From positions 1 to 49,298 of the forward strand of contig CASEYP010000009.1 of assembly GCA_949292185.1 (NCBI GenBank): a stretch of 49,298 nt of DNA. Direction: 5' to 3'. The notes under the pieces were generated by a model. It saw only the letters and a program-made list of their open reading frames with translations. It made no database searches and was not told where the DNA came from. The stretch comes from an uncultured bacterium. GTDB lineage: Bacteria > Cyanobacteriota > Vampirovibrionia > Gastranaerophilales > Gastranaerophilaceae. Below, piece after piece: positions 15,980-24,809 of the stretch (its first letter is position 1; each line of letters opens with the position of its first letter). The translations under genes and the position numbers were made by a program.

Positions 15980-18906
15980 CCGTCACCACCGATAATCCAG
16001 ATTGATATATCTGTGAAGTAGTCTTCAAGTTCTCTAACTTTTGCTAAATCAGGACATTGAACGTCTGCATATTTAGCAAGAACTTCTTTAGCTTTATTTT
16101 GAGCTGCAACTGCTTCTTCAGTTTTTGAATTATCCCAATGAGACATTGCTCCTTCTAATGCTTCTTTTAAGTCAGCAGGAGTTTTTTCATTTTCTAATAC
16201 TTTTTCAACATAAGTTTTTAAAGTATCTCTGTTTTGGTCTACAGCTAATCTCATACCATAACCAAATTCAGCGTTATCTTCGAATAATGAGTTAGCCCAA
16301 GCTGGACCTCTACCTTCTTTAGTTTTTGTGTATGGGATTGTTGGGAATGTACCTGAGTAAATTGATGAACAACCAGTAGCGTTTGCTATGATCATATTTT
16401 CACCAAATAATTGAGAAGCTAATTTAACGTATGGAGTTTCACCACAACCTGCACAAGCTCCTGAGAATTCAAATAATGGTTTTCTCAACATTGCACCTTT
16501 AATTGTCTTAGTTGTGTTTTTGCCCATTACGTTGTCTGGTAATGCATCGAAGAATTCTTCATTAGCCATTTCTCCTGCAGCTTCTTCAGCTTCAATTGAA
16601 GACCAAGTAAGAGCTGCTTTTTCAGGATTCTTAGACATTGGACATTGATCGATACAAACACCGCAACCTGTACAATCTTTGCAGTATACTTGAACTTTGA
16701 ATTTTTCACCGTGATCATTTGGTTTAGCATCAACTGTTTTGAATGATTCTGGTGCATCTTTCAAATCTTCTTGTTCTGCTAATTTTGTTCTAATTGCAGC
16801 GTGTGGACAAGCTGAAGCACAAATTCCGCATTGAATACAATTTTCAGAATTCCAATGAGGTACACGAGGAGCGATACCACGTTTTTCTAGGCAAGCTGTA
16901 CCAGTTGGGATAACACCATCAACTGACATAGCTGAAACAGGAATATCATCACCTTTTTGTCTCATTGAAGGTTCAATGATTTTCTTAGCAAATTCTGATG
17001 CGTTATCAGGAATTAATTTAACATCTTCAGCGCAAGCTACACCGTCTAATGAAGCTGGAACTACAACTTCTTGGCAAGCGTCAACTGCAGCATCAATCAA
17101 TGCTAAGTTCATGTTAACAACATCGTCACCTTTTTTCTTGAATGTCTTCTTAGTCATTTCTCTCATTCCTTCTAATGCTTGATCGAATGGAATGATTCCT
17201 GAAACTTTGAAGTATGCAACCATCATAACTGTGTTTGCACCTTTACCACGAAGACCAGGTTGTTGTTCGATTAGTGATTCAGCATCAACATTGTAGAACT
17301 TGATTTTCTTATCAATAATAGTCTTTTGCATATCTCTTGTTAAGTGAGAGAATGCTTCTTCTTTTGACCAAGGGCTATTTAATAAGAATGTTCCGCCTTC
17401 TTTGATACCTTTTAATAAATCATATCTGCCAATATAAGCGTGAGCTGAGCAAGATACGAAATCTGGTGCTGTAATTAAGTATGTTGATTTGATTGGTTTG
17501 TCACCAAATCTTAAGTGAGATACTGTAACACCAAATGATTTTTTAGAGTCATAAGCAAAGTATGCTTGAGCATCTTTGTTTGTATATTGACCGATAATTT
17601 TAATTGAGTTTTTGTTAGCACCAACTGTACCATCAGAACCCAAGCCCCAGAACATACAATTTGTTGTGCCTTCTGGTTCTGTAACGATGTGTTCTGTAAC
17701 TTTTAATGATCTGTGAGTTACATCATCTTCGATACCAACTGTAAATCCATGGAAACCATTGTTTTCAGCATGTTTGTAAACTGCAAGAACCATTGATGGT
17801 GTGAATTCTTTTGAAGATAATCCGTAACGACCACCGATAATTCTAACATCTTTACCTTCTAATGCAGCTACTACATCTAAGTATAATGGTTCACCGATTG
17901 ATCCTGGTTCTTTTGTTCTGTCTAAAACAGTTACACGTTTTACTGTTGAAGGTAATGCTTCGTTGAAACGTTTTACATCAAATGGTCTGTATAATCTAAC
18001 TTTTACTAAACCATATTTTGTGCCACGTTTAGCATTTAAGTATTCAATTGTTTCTTCAATAGTTTCACAACCAGAACCGATAGCTACGATAACATCAGTT
18101 GCATCAGCTGCACCTACATAATCGAATGGGTGATATTGTCTTCCAGTAATTTTTGCAACTTTATCCATATATTCTTGAACAATATCAGGAACAGCATCAT
18201 AGTATTTGTTAACTGTTTCACGACCTTGGAAGTATACGTCAGTGTTTTGTGCACCAACTTTACAAATTGGAGCTTCCGGTCTCATTGCTCTTTGTCTGAA
18301 TTCTTCAATATATTTTGGTTCAACTAATTTTGCTATATCTTCATAAGAGATTTCTTCAATCTTGTGAACTTCGTGAGAAGTTCTGAAACCATCAAAGAAT
18401 TGTAAGAATGGAACTTTTGCTTTGTATGTTGATAAGTGAGCAACTAAAGCTAAATCCATTTCTTCTTGTACAGAGTTTGCAGCTAACATTGCAAAACCTG
18501 TATTACGGCAACCCATAACGTCTGTATGATCACCAAAAATAGCTAATGATTGAGCTGCTAGTGCACGTGCTGCTACGTGGAATACTGTTGGAAGCATTTC
18601 ACCTGCAATTTTGTGCATTACAGGAATCATTAATAATAAACCTTGTGAAGCTGTATAAGTAGAAGTTAGTGAACCTGCAGCTAAAGCTCCGTGTACAGCA
18701 CCTGCTGCACCTGCTTCAGATTGCATTTCGGCAACTCTTACTTCTTTGCCCCAGATATTTTTCTTGTGTTGTGATGCCCATTCATCAATCCATTCGCCCA
18801 TTGTTGAGGATGGTGTGATTGGGTAGATAGCTGAAACTTCGCTCATCGCATACGCAACGTGAGCGGCAGCGTAATTGCCATCAACTGTAATTGTTTTTCC
18901 TGGCAT
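15937..18906 (-). CDS. nifJ: Pyruvate:ferredoxin (flavodoxin) oxidoreductase, frameshifted near its C-terminus
   Basis: Oxidises pyruvate to acetyl-CoA and CO2 while reducing ferredoxin; central to anaerobic energy metabolism. 989 residues precede the break. The N-terminal domain has the catalytic-type stretch SAIYPITPSSTMGEW, then the gamma-type domain. The ferredoxin domain carries two clusters, CIQCGICASACPHAA and CKDCTGCGVCIDQCP, and the proximal-cluster motif is CAGCGETPY. After GGDGWA the frame slips into TISDTAVLTMY and stops; one extra base near 15971-15976 would restore YDIGYGG and give a full enzyme of about 1178 residues, the usual size. SD AGGAGGG before ATG 18906. Confidence 0.93.
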   Translation of the reverse strand: MPGKTITVDGNYAAAHVAYAMSEVSAIYPITPSSTMGEWIDEWASQHKKNIWGKEVRVAEMQSEAGAAGAVHGALAAGSLTSTYTASQGLLLMIPVMHKIAGEMLPTVFHVAARALAAQSLAIFGDHTDVMGCRNTGFAMLAANSVQEEMDLALVAHLSTYKAKVPFLQFFDGFRTSHEVHKIEEISYEDIAKLVEPKYIEEFRQRAMRPEAPICKVGAQNTDVYFQGRETVNKYYDAVPDIVQEYMDKVAKITGRQYHPFDYVGAADATDVIVAIGSGCETIEETIEYLNAKRGTKYGLVKVRLYRPFDVKRFNEALPSTVKRVTVLDRTKEPGSIGEPLYLDVVAALEGKDVRIIGGRYGLSSKEFTPSMVLAVYKHAENNGFHGFTVGIEDDVTHRSLKVTEHIVTEPEGTTNCMFWGLGSDGTVGANKNSIKIIGQYTNKDAQAYFAYDSKKSFGVTVSHLRFGDKPIKSTYLITAPDFVSCSAHAYIGRYDLLKGIKEGGTFLLNSPWSKEEAFSHLTRDMQKTIIDKKIKFYNVDAESLIEQQPGLRGKGANTVMMVAYFKVSGIIPFDQALEGMREMTKKTFKKKGDDVVNMNLALIDAAVDACQEVVVPASLDGVACAEDVKLIPDNASEFAKKIIEPSMRQKGDDIPVSAMSVDGVIPTGTACLEKRGIAPRVPHWNSENCIQCGICASACPHAAIRTKLAEQEDLKDAPESFKTVDAKPNDHGEKFKVQVYCKDCTGCGVCIDQCPMSKNPEKAALTWSSIEAEEAAGEMANEEFFDALPDNVMGKNTTKTIKGAMLRKPLFEFSGACAGCGETPYVKLASQLFGENMIIANATGCSSIYSGTFPTIPYTKTKEGRGPAWANSLFEDNAEFGYGMRLAVDQNRDTLKTYVEKVLENEKTPADLKEALEGAMSHWDNSKTEEAVAAQNKAKEVLAKYADVQCPDLAKVRELEDYFTDISIWIIGGDGWATISDTAVLTMY

Positions 18907-18963
18907 AATTAATAAACCCTCCTTATTTATATGCGCTATTTCTTAATGTAACTGTACCCCTAC

Positions 18964-18991
18964 ATGATAATACAAACATATTGTTTGACAA
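18964..18991 (-). promoter_or_regulatory. Candidate promoter of nifJ
   Basis: On the minus strand TTGTCA (18986-18991) and TATCAT (18964-18969) are spaced by 16 bases. The predicted start is about 50 bases upstream of the nifJ ATG, leaving a leader with SD AGGAGGG. Confidence 0.45.
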
Positions 18992-19101
18992 AATTTTAGA
19001 CTTGTAAATTTATGTTAAGATTATTGTTGTTTTTTTACTTTAAATAGTAAAATTTTTTCTTCAGCGATATTATATATAAGGTTCTTATAAGGAGATATTT
19101 C

Positions 19102-20382
19102 ATGAATATAACTATTACCCCAAATGTAAATGCTTATAATTACAGGTATAATCATTTAAATTCTGTTAATAACAGAAAGTCTGTAATTAGTCAGGTTAAT
19201 AATAATCCAAGTATGGATACTGTATCTTTTTCAGGGAGAAATATTCCAAAAGCTCCTATTCAAAGTATGATAGGTAATGCTATTGAAAGATCTTATCTTG
19301 ATCAATTAAAAAAGTTTATTGATTATGCTAATGATTTCCATAAGGCTTTGAAAAATGTTTGTACAAAATTAGCAGATGACGGATTTGTGTATGATGAGGC
19401 TTATAATATTAAGCACCCTATAAAATCTCAAACATCTTATATTGATAAGTTTGAAAGACAGGGATATGTACAGGATGCTGTTAGAGGTACAGTTTATTGG
19501 GTAGATCAGCAAAATGTTTCTTCTTTTAAAAAGCTTATTGATGCTATGAAAGAAGAAGGTTATGAAATTGCAGTTGTAAAACAATATAATCCTGAGACCG
19601 GACGTTTTATTAAATTGCCTGACTTGGAAATTAGACAAAATGGTATTACAAAAGAAGATCTTTCTATTTTAGGTTCATTTTTAAGTAAAGCTGATATTTC
19701 AAAACCTAGAAGCAGTACTTATGCAGATTATCAAATGAGGTTTGTTCCAATAAATAAAAAAGGCAAAAAAGAAAATAAGCAACCTTTAGAATTGATTATC
19801 CTTTATGGTCCTCATTACTCAAAGGCTAAAGAAGCTGAATCTAAGTATGTTTATGGTATTGCAAGAACTCTTGGAAAATTGCATATAGATGTTAATGGAA
19901 ATTATCCTGAACGTACTCCTGGTAGAAGAATTGCTACAAATATTGATGTTATTAAAACAAGACTTAGAGAAGATATTTCAAAACCTTTATTTGTTAATGC
20001 TTATAATGCGGATGCAAAACTTAGAGGAGAAGAAAAACTTCCTGTTGTTATAAGTAGAGTTCATGCTGATATGTTAAATGGATATATGTCAGGTATTAGA
20101 CAAAAGATTCCTCTCTATTACAGAGAAGTTAGACAGAAGTTTAAATCTGATGACTTTATAATCGATTTAATAAAAAATTCTACTGAATATAAAGCCAGAG
20201 AGAATAAAACTATCACCAAGCAGGAAATAAATGAATACAGACGTAATTATAGAGAACGCCTGAAGGTAATGGAAGCAGAAGATATTTCGATTATTGCAAG
20301 AGCTCAGGATATGTTAAAAGAAACAATCGAAAAATATGTCGAAAAAACTCCTACCCCTGGTGATAAAATTACTGACGTTTGA
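19102..20382 (+). CDS. Protein with VSFSG leader and possible RelA/SpoT-like nucleotidyltransferase domain
   Basis: 426 residues, SD AAGGAGA. Residues 1-40 are an Asn-rich, disordered-looking leader ending in VSFSG (41-45), like the protein at 14700. Residues about 100-255 resemble in outline a RelA/SpoT synthetase-type fold: K-rich start and SYIDKFER, then VQDAVRGTVYWVD, then YADYQMRFVP, then LELIILYGPHYSKAKEAE. The usual E-x-Q strand reads ELII here, so synthetase activity is doubtful. The C-terminal part is helical and charged. It could be a related nucleotidyltransferase or an effector; my confidence in the fold is low. The 3' end overlaps the convergent methyltransferase gene by 14 bases. 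Confidence 0.8.
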   Translation: MNITITPNVNAYNYRYNHLNSVNNRKSVISQVNNNPSMDTVSFSGRNIPKAPIQSMIGNAIERSYLDQLKKFIDYANDFHKALKNVCTKLADDGFVYDEAYNIKHPIKSQTSYIDKFERQGYVQDAVRGTVYWVDQQNVSSFKKLIDAMKEEGYEIAVVKQYNPETGRFIKLPDLEIRQNGITKEDLSILGSFLSKADISKPRSSTYADYQMRFVPINKKGKKENKQPLELIILYGPHYSKAKEAESKYVYGIARTLGKLHIDVNGNYPERTPGRRIATNIDVIKTRLREDISKPLFVNAYNADAKLRGEEKLPVVISRVHADMLNGYMSGIRQKIPLYYREVRQKFKSDDFIIDLIKNSTEYKARENKTITKQEINEYRRNYRERLKVMEAEDISIIARAQDMLKETIEKYVEKTPTPGDKITDV

Positions 20383-21721
20383 TAATTGCAACATTTTCAA
20401 CGTGATAAGTATGACAAAACATATCAAAAGGTTGTATTGATTCTACAGTGCAACCTTTTTGTATTAAATATTTCAAATCTCTTGCAAGTGTTGCAGGGTT
20501 ACAACTTACATAAATAATTCTATCTTTTGATAATCTATATGTTTCATCAAGACTTTCTTTGCTGCAGCCCTTTCTTGGAGGGTCAAGAATTACGATATCA
20601 AATTTACGTGCCTCTTTTTGAAAGAATTTTGCAGCATCCATATTGTTTATTTCAATATTTTGGATATTGTTTATTTTTATAACTTCTTTTGCAAGTTCAC
20701 AAGAGTCTTTATTTTCTTCAACACTTACTACATTTTGGCATACATCAGATACTACAATTCCGAAAGATGTAATTCCTGCATAGGCATCTAATACTGTTGG
20801 CTTTTGGTAATTTCCAGAAATATAATCTTTAACGTATTTGAAAATATTTTCTGCACTTTTAGGGTTAATTTGGAAAAATGTATTTGCTCCGATTTTAAAT
20901 TTTTTGTCTAAAATCATTTCTTCAATATAATCTTTACCGCATAGACATTCTGTTTTTTGACCAAGTATTACATTTGTCTTTTTCGAATTGAAGTTTACGC
21001 ATACTCCTGAAACATCTTCAAATTCATCATATATACATTGCGCGAAGTCTTTTAGTTTTCCAAATACTTTTGTTGCATTCACAACCAGTACTACTAAATT
21101 CTTTTTGGTTGCATATGAACTTCTTATAACAACGTGTCTTAAATCTCCTGTGTGATTTTTTTCTAAAAATCCTGAAATGTTGTATTGTGGGGCTTTTTCT
21201 CTTATAAATTCTATTATTCTGTCGCAGATTTCAGGTTGGATAGGACAATATTTTATATTAACAATGTTGTGAGTTTTTGGTTTGTAGTATCCCGCTAGAA
21301 TTCTATTTGAATTTTTTGTTCTGGATATCGGATATTGAATTTTGTGACGATAATTTTTTATTTGCGGGCTTGGAATGGTTTTTGGAATTTCAATATCGAT
21401 ATTTCCTATTGCTTTCATTGCATCAGATACAATTTTTTGCTTGAGTTCAAGTTGGTAATCATAATTTATAAATTGTAGCTGGCATGCTCCACAAACTTTT
21501 TGCATAGGACAAAAAGGTTTTATTCTGTGTGGGGATGGATTTAATATTTCTATGATTTCTGCGTTTGCGTAATTTTTTGTTGTTTTGGTAATTTTAATAT
21601 TAAGTTCATCTTCAGGACACGCATTTTCAACAAATATAACAAATCCGTTAACTTTGGCAATTCCAAAGCCTAAATTTGATAAACTTTCTATATTTACTTT
21701 TAAGATATCTCCAACTTGCAT
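20369..21721 (-). CDS. rlmD: 23S rRNA (uracil-C5) methyltransferase, RlmD/TrmA family
   Basis: SAM-dependent methyltransferase that makes 5-methyluridine in rRNA (or tRNA). 450 residues: N-terminal TRAM domain (about 1-58, GDILKVNIESLSNLGFGIAK), Fe-S cysteines in CPMQKVCGAC and later CPIQPE, Rossmann-type SAM domain (VLDAYAGITSFGIV), and the catalytic cysteine in YVSCNPATLARDL. ILDPPRKGC is the family's DPPR motif. The exact target position (rRNA 747 or 1939 type, or tRNA 54) cannot be told from sequence alone, so the symbol is provisional. Confidence 0.88.
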   Translation of the reverse strand: MQVGDILKVNIESLSNLGFGIAKVNGFVIFVENACPEDELNIKITKTTKNYANAEIIEILNPSPHRIKPFCPMQKVCGACQLQFINYDYQLELKQKIVSDAMKAIGNIDIEIPKTIPSPQIKNYRHKIQYPISRTKNSNRILAGYYKPKTHNIVNIKYCPIQPEICDRIIEFIREKAPQYNISGFLEKNHTGDLRHVVIRSSYATKKNLVVLVVNATKVFGKLKDFAQCIYDEFEDVSGVCVNFNSKKTNVILGQKTECLCGKDYIEEMILDKKFKIGANTFFQINPKSAENIFKYVKDYISGNYQKPTVLDAYAGITSFGIVVSDVCQNVVSVEENKDSCELAKEVIKINNIQNIEINNMDAAKFFQKEARKFDIVILDPPRKGCSKESLDETYRLSKDRIIYVSCNPATLARDLKYLIQKGCTVESIQPFDMFCHTYHVENVAIIKRQ

Positions 21722-21825
21722 ATTTGAATAATATCATAAAAGAAACATTACATAATTGTCATAATTTTCCATATTAAATAAAATCATGATATTATGTTTA
21801 AAGAAGTATTATAGGGAGAGTGTAT

Positions 21826-22761
21826 ATGAAAAAGATTCTAATATCATTGTTGTTGTTAGTTCCACTTGTTTCAGGGTGTGCTAACGTTGATACAAGAATT
21901 AATATTAATAAAGATTACTCAGCTTCTGTCGTAACCTCTCTTACTTATGAGGGGGATTTGTCCAGTAATACCGATCCTGTAGCTGAAGGAATTTTAGCAA
22001 ATTATAATGATTTCTTAGATCCGATGTATAATACCGAGAATGCTTACGGTGCAAAATTATCTACTATTACTGCAGAGAAAAGTGTAAAAAATCTAAAGTA
22101 CGATGATTTAGATTTATCCTCATTAGGCTTTGTCTCTAATTTACCAAGCAAAAAATTTATAGAGGTTAAGAAGAATTTTTTAGTTACATCAGTTAATATA
22201 GATGCAACTTATGATTTTCCTGCTCAGGTAGATAAATATACATCTAAAGTTCAGAAGGATTTAACTGAGAAAAAAATAGAAGTTGCCGATTCCGGTATGA
22301 AAGCGGAATATTTGCACAAATATGCTGATCCTTCTGAGTTAGAACCAGAAAATGATTCAGAATTTGATTTGGCGGCAAATTTGGATGATGCTACAAAACA
22401 ACTTATGCAAGAACCTATTGCTGGTGAGAACGCGGATACTAATGTTAATACTGATGCTAATAATGTTGTTAATGAAAGTACAAATAAAAAGACTGAAATA
22501 TCAGATTTTGTTTCTTCATTCAGCATAAAAGTTCCTGGCCTTGCATCTTATAATAATTCAGACGCGTATGAAGATGGTGCGTATGTGTGGAATGTGAAAA
22601 AAGATGAGCCAACTGTTATTAAGTTACAATATGTTAGATATAGCGGTTTTGCAATTTGTGTTGTAATTTTAGTTGGAGTTTTACTATTAGTTCTTTTAGC
22701 TAGAAAAATTCTAAAACGCGATTCTCAAAAGCGTATTGATAATATAGATAATATTGTTTAA
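21826..22761 (+). CDS. Lipoprotein with C-terminal membrane helix (LppM/DUF3153-like)
   Basis: 311 residues from ATG 21826, which follows SD AGGGAGAG; a GTG six bases earlier is less likely. The N-terminal lipobox LVSGC (about residues 15-19) after a hydrophobic run predicts lipid attachment. The body begins NVDTRININKDYSASVV, a beta-rich pattern that reminds me of the LppM/DUF3153 group found in cyanobacteria and actinobacteria. A transmembrane helix (FAICVVILVGVLLLVLLA) lies near residue 290 with a basic tail. It is anchored at both ends. Family assignment is tentative. A strong terminator follows directly. Confidence 0.78.
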   Translation: MKKILISLLLLVPLVSGCANVDTRININKDYSASVVTSLTYEGDLSSNTDPVAEGILANYNDFLDPMYNTENAYGAKLSTITAEKSVKNLKYDDLDLSSLGFVSNLPSKKFIEVKKNFLVTSVNIDATYDFPAQVDKYTSKVQKDLTEKKIEVADSGMKAEYLHKYADPSELEPENDSEFDLAANLDDATKQLMQEPIAGENADTNVNTDANNVVNESTNKKTEISDFVSSFSIKVPGLASYNNSDAYEDGAYVWNVKKDEPTVIKLQYVRYSGFAICVVILVGVLLLVLLARKILKRDSQKRIDNIDNIV

Positions 22762-22785
22762 CAGTTATTTATATATAATTATATT

Positions 22786-22820
22786 AAAAAGGAGTTATTT
22801 TCGAATAACTCCTTTTTTTT
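22786..22820 (+). terminator. Terminator with UUCG tetraloop
   Basis: Arms AAAAAGGAGTTATT and AATAACTCCTTTTT close on a TTCG tetraloop and are followed by more T residues. It lies 25 bases past the lipoprotein stop; it may also serve the convergent pilin-like gene. Confidence 0.92.
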
Positions 22821-22843
22821 CGTACTTATAGAATGTTAGTTAA

Positions 22844-23746
22844 TTATTTTTGAGGTGGAGCATCACATCTTGTTGCACCTGTCCAACTAAGTCTTGTTCC
22901 AGCTTGGCATTTTCTATATTCCATATTTTTATTTTTTAGAGCCCAAGCTGTACATGCTAAGCCATTTGTTTCTCTTGCTTTTGGAGTTTCTCTTAGACAA
23001 TTATAATCAAATGCAAAATCATCTCCATAAAATCCCATTGGAACTAAGTTATTATTTGAAAGATAAAATCCGAATACATCAACTCCAAGCATATTAGGTA
23101 TTGATTGACCATTAACATCTACATAGATTACTCCACATAGTGGTCTTTCTAATGTGTCAGTAGAAGGCAGTAAGTTGTCACATTTTGTAGAATTAGTTTT
23201 TAAAACTACAGAGCCTCCGTCTAACAGTGATATATATGTTGATGAAAATTCTGGACTTGCTTCAGTGTATTCCATTGGAGCATTGTTAACTTCTTCCCAG
23301 CCAGCTTGGTCTTGATTTGAAATGCTCATATCGCTGCTAGGTGTTAAGGAGTTTTCAATTTTTAAATTGCTTGGCTCCATGTCTTTTGTAATTATAGATG
23401 TATTTATACCATTTAGGGTTTTATATTTATTCTGAGCGAAACAACCTTTTGATGATTCTCCACAATATGACATAATTTGTAAGTGTTTTGCTATTTCTTT
23501 CATAATTGCATCAGATTTATTTGAACTGCTTCTAACACTTGCCCAGTCTTGTGGTGGAAGATTATGATTATCTTTTGCTGTCATTTCAAAGGCTGTTTGT
23601 AGTGCGTCTTGTGCTTTTTTTAAGTTTTCAATACTTTTTGTTGAACTTTGTTTTTGAACTAATGTTGGAAGCATTAATGTAAACATAAATCCTACAAGGG
23701 CCATTACAATTAAGACTTCTGCTAAAGTGAATGCATTTTTTCTCAT
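22844..23746 (-). CDS. Type IV pilin-like / pseudopilin protein
   Basis: 300 residues. The N-terminus MRKNAFTLAEVLIVMALVGF has the class III prepilin form: short basic leader, cleavage before Phe, Glu at mature position 5, then a hydrophobic helix. The residue before the cut is Ala rather than the usual Gly. The rest is a globular domain with six or more Cys (CGESSKGCF, NYCLRE-like and CDAPPQK end), suggesting disulfides outside the cell. Probably a minor pilin or pseudopilin of a type IV pilus or type II-like system; none of the assembly genes are in the window. Stop followed by the terminator at 22786-22820. Confidence 0.85.
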   Translation of the reverse strand: MRKNAFTLAEVLIVMALVGFMFTLMLPTLVQKQSSTKSIENLKKAQDALQTAFEMTAKDNHNLPPQDWASVRSSSNKSDAIMKEIAKHLQIMSYCGESSKGCFAQNKYKTLNGINTSIITKDMEPSNLKIENSLTPSSDMSISNQDQAGWEEVNNAPMEYTEASPEFSSTYISLLDGGSVVLKTNSTKCDNLLPSTDTLERPLCGVIYVDVNGQSIPNMLGVDVFGFYLSNNNLVPMGFYGDDFAFDYNCLRETPKARETNGLACTAWALKNKNMEYRKCQAGTRLSWTGATRCDAPPQK

Positions 23747-23899
23747 ATTACCTCATTGTTTCTCTACTTTCTTATTTTAACATCTTTTTTATAATTATTC
23801 ATCATGTTAAAAGTGTTGTTACCTTTTATAATCTAAATTGTTTATATGATTTTCTGATTTTAATCATATGTTAAATTATAAAAAATATAAGGAGAATTT

Positions 23900-24304
23900 A
23901 TGAGAGCTTTAATATTAACAGTTGCACTATTTTCTGTACTTTGTGGTTCTCAAGCTATGGCAGCTAGTTGTCCTAGTGCTGAGGAGTTTCAAAATAAAAA
24001 TAATTACTATCAATCTCAGGCTTTATCAATTATGAAAAATCCGGATTCTGTATCTACAGATTATGTTAATAATTTAGCTAATGAACAAACAAAATATTAT
24101 GATTCAATTTTACCAGGGTGTATTGCATACTTTAAAACCTCCAATAAACCGGATTGTTCAAAACTTAAAGTTTTAGCCACTGGTTATATGATTTCTAGTA
24201 AAGATAAGCAAGCTAATTATAAATCTCAAGTTTTAGGTTTAAAACCTAGTTTATTAAAGGTTTGTCAGCCAGAGGCCACATATATGTATAATCTTATAAA
24301 ATAA
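23900..24304 (+). CDS. Small secreted Cys-containing protein
   Basis: 134 residues. The signal peptide MRALILTVALFSVLCGSQAM ends in AMAA, predicting Sec export and cleavage near residue 22. The mature part is helical, rich in N, Y and K, with four Cys (after SCP, PGC, PDC and KVC) that could form two disulfides. SD AAGGAGAA before the ATG. It is followed by the convergent HxlR regulator after 16 bases. Family not recognised. Confidence 0.78.
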   Translation: MRALILTVALFSVLCGSQAMAASCPSAEEFQNKNNYYQSQALSIMKNPDSVSTDYVNNLANEQTKYYDSILPGCIAYFKTSNKPDCSKLKVLATGYMISSKDKQANYKSQVLGLKPSLLKVCQPEATYMYNLIK

Positions 24305-24320
24305 TACTGTATCTATTTAC

Positions 24321-24689
24321 TTATAGCTTTATTTCGGGATTATCAGTATATAAGCAAGGTATATTTTCTTCTTTTAAATAATTTATACCCCACTTGTTTA
24401 ATTCTATGATTATTGGAATAAGTGTTTCCCCTCTGGCTGATAGAGAGTATTCTGTCTTTGGAGGGACTACAGGATACAGTTTTCGGATTATAATTCCGTC
24501 TGATTCAAGTTCTTTTAGTTGTTGTATTAACATTTTCGGTGTTGCTTGCGGAATTAGTTTTTGTAATTCGTTGTAGCGCAATGTTCTATTTATCAAATGA
24601 CCTATTATTATGCCTTTGTATTTTCCGCCAATTATTGACATTGTCGCTTCTAGCGGGCATTTGTATTCTTTTGTTTTTGATTCTGCCAT
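24321..24689 (-). CDS. HxlR-family winged-helix transcriptional regulator
   Basis: 122 residues with the HxlR signature CPLEATMSIIGGKYKGIII at the N-terminus; the cysteine at position 11 is the redox- or electrophile-sensing residue in several family members. The winged helix continues LRYNELQKLIPQATPKMLIQ and TEYSLSARGETLIPII. Family members bind short palindromes as dimers and commonly control a neighbouring divergent gene. Here the divergent neighbour is a metallo-beta-lactamase-fold protein (24810-25592), and a palindrome lies 14 bases upstream of its own start (24704-24717). Confidence 0.92.
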   Translation of the reverse strand: MAESKTKEYKCPLEATMSIIGGKYKGIIIGHLINRTLRYNELQKLIPQATPKMLIQQLKELESDGIIIRKLYPVVPPKTEYSLSARGETLIPIIIELNKWGINYLKEENIPCLYTDNPEIKL

Positions 24690-24703
24690 AAAAATTCCCT
24701 TGT

Positions 24704-24717
24704 TTACTTTTTAGTAA
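24704..24717. promoter_or_regulatory. Candidate HxlR operator
   Basis: TTACT-TTTT-AGTAA is a perfect 5-bp-arm palindrome in the divergent region between the HxlR gene and the metallo-beta-lactamase-fold gene. HxlR/YodB-type operators have this general TAC-N-GTA form. Nearby the 9-mer TATTATACA occurs twice (24718-24726 region and 24738-24746 region), probably overlapping the -10 region. Confidence 0.45.
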
Positions 24718-24809
24718 CTATTATACATAAATGTTAGTATTATACAAATTAGTGCATTCTTGTTATTTGGTGAATAATAATTTAAACTAAATTATCAGGA
24801 GGTAAATTT

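Noticed and set aside
15960..15985. Programmed -1 ribosomal frameshift in nifJ
   Set aside because: No X-XXY-YYZ slippery heptamer is present at the break, and I know of no NifJ made by frameshifting; an error or mutation is simpler.
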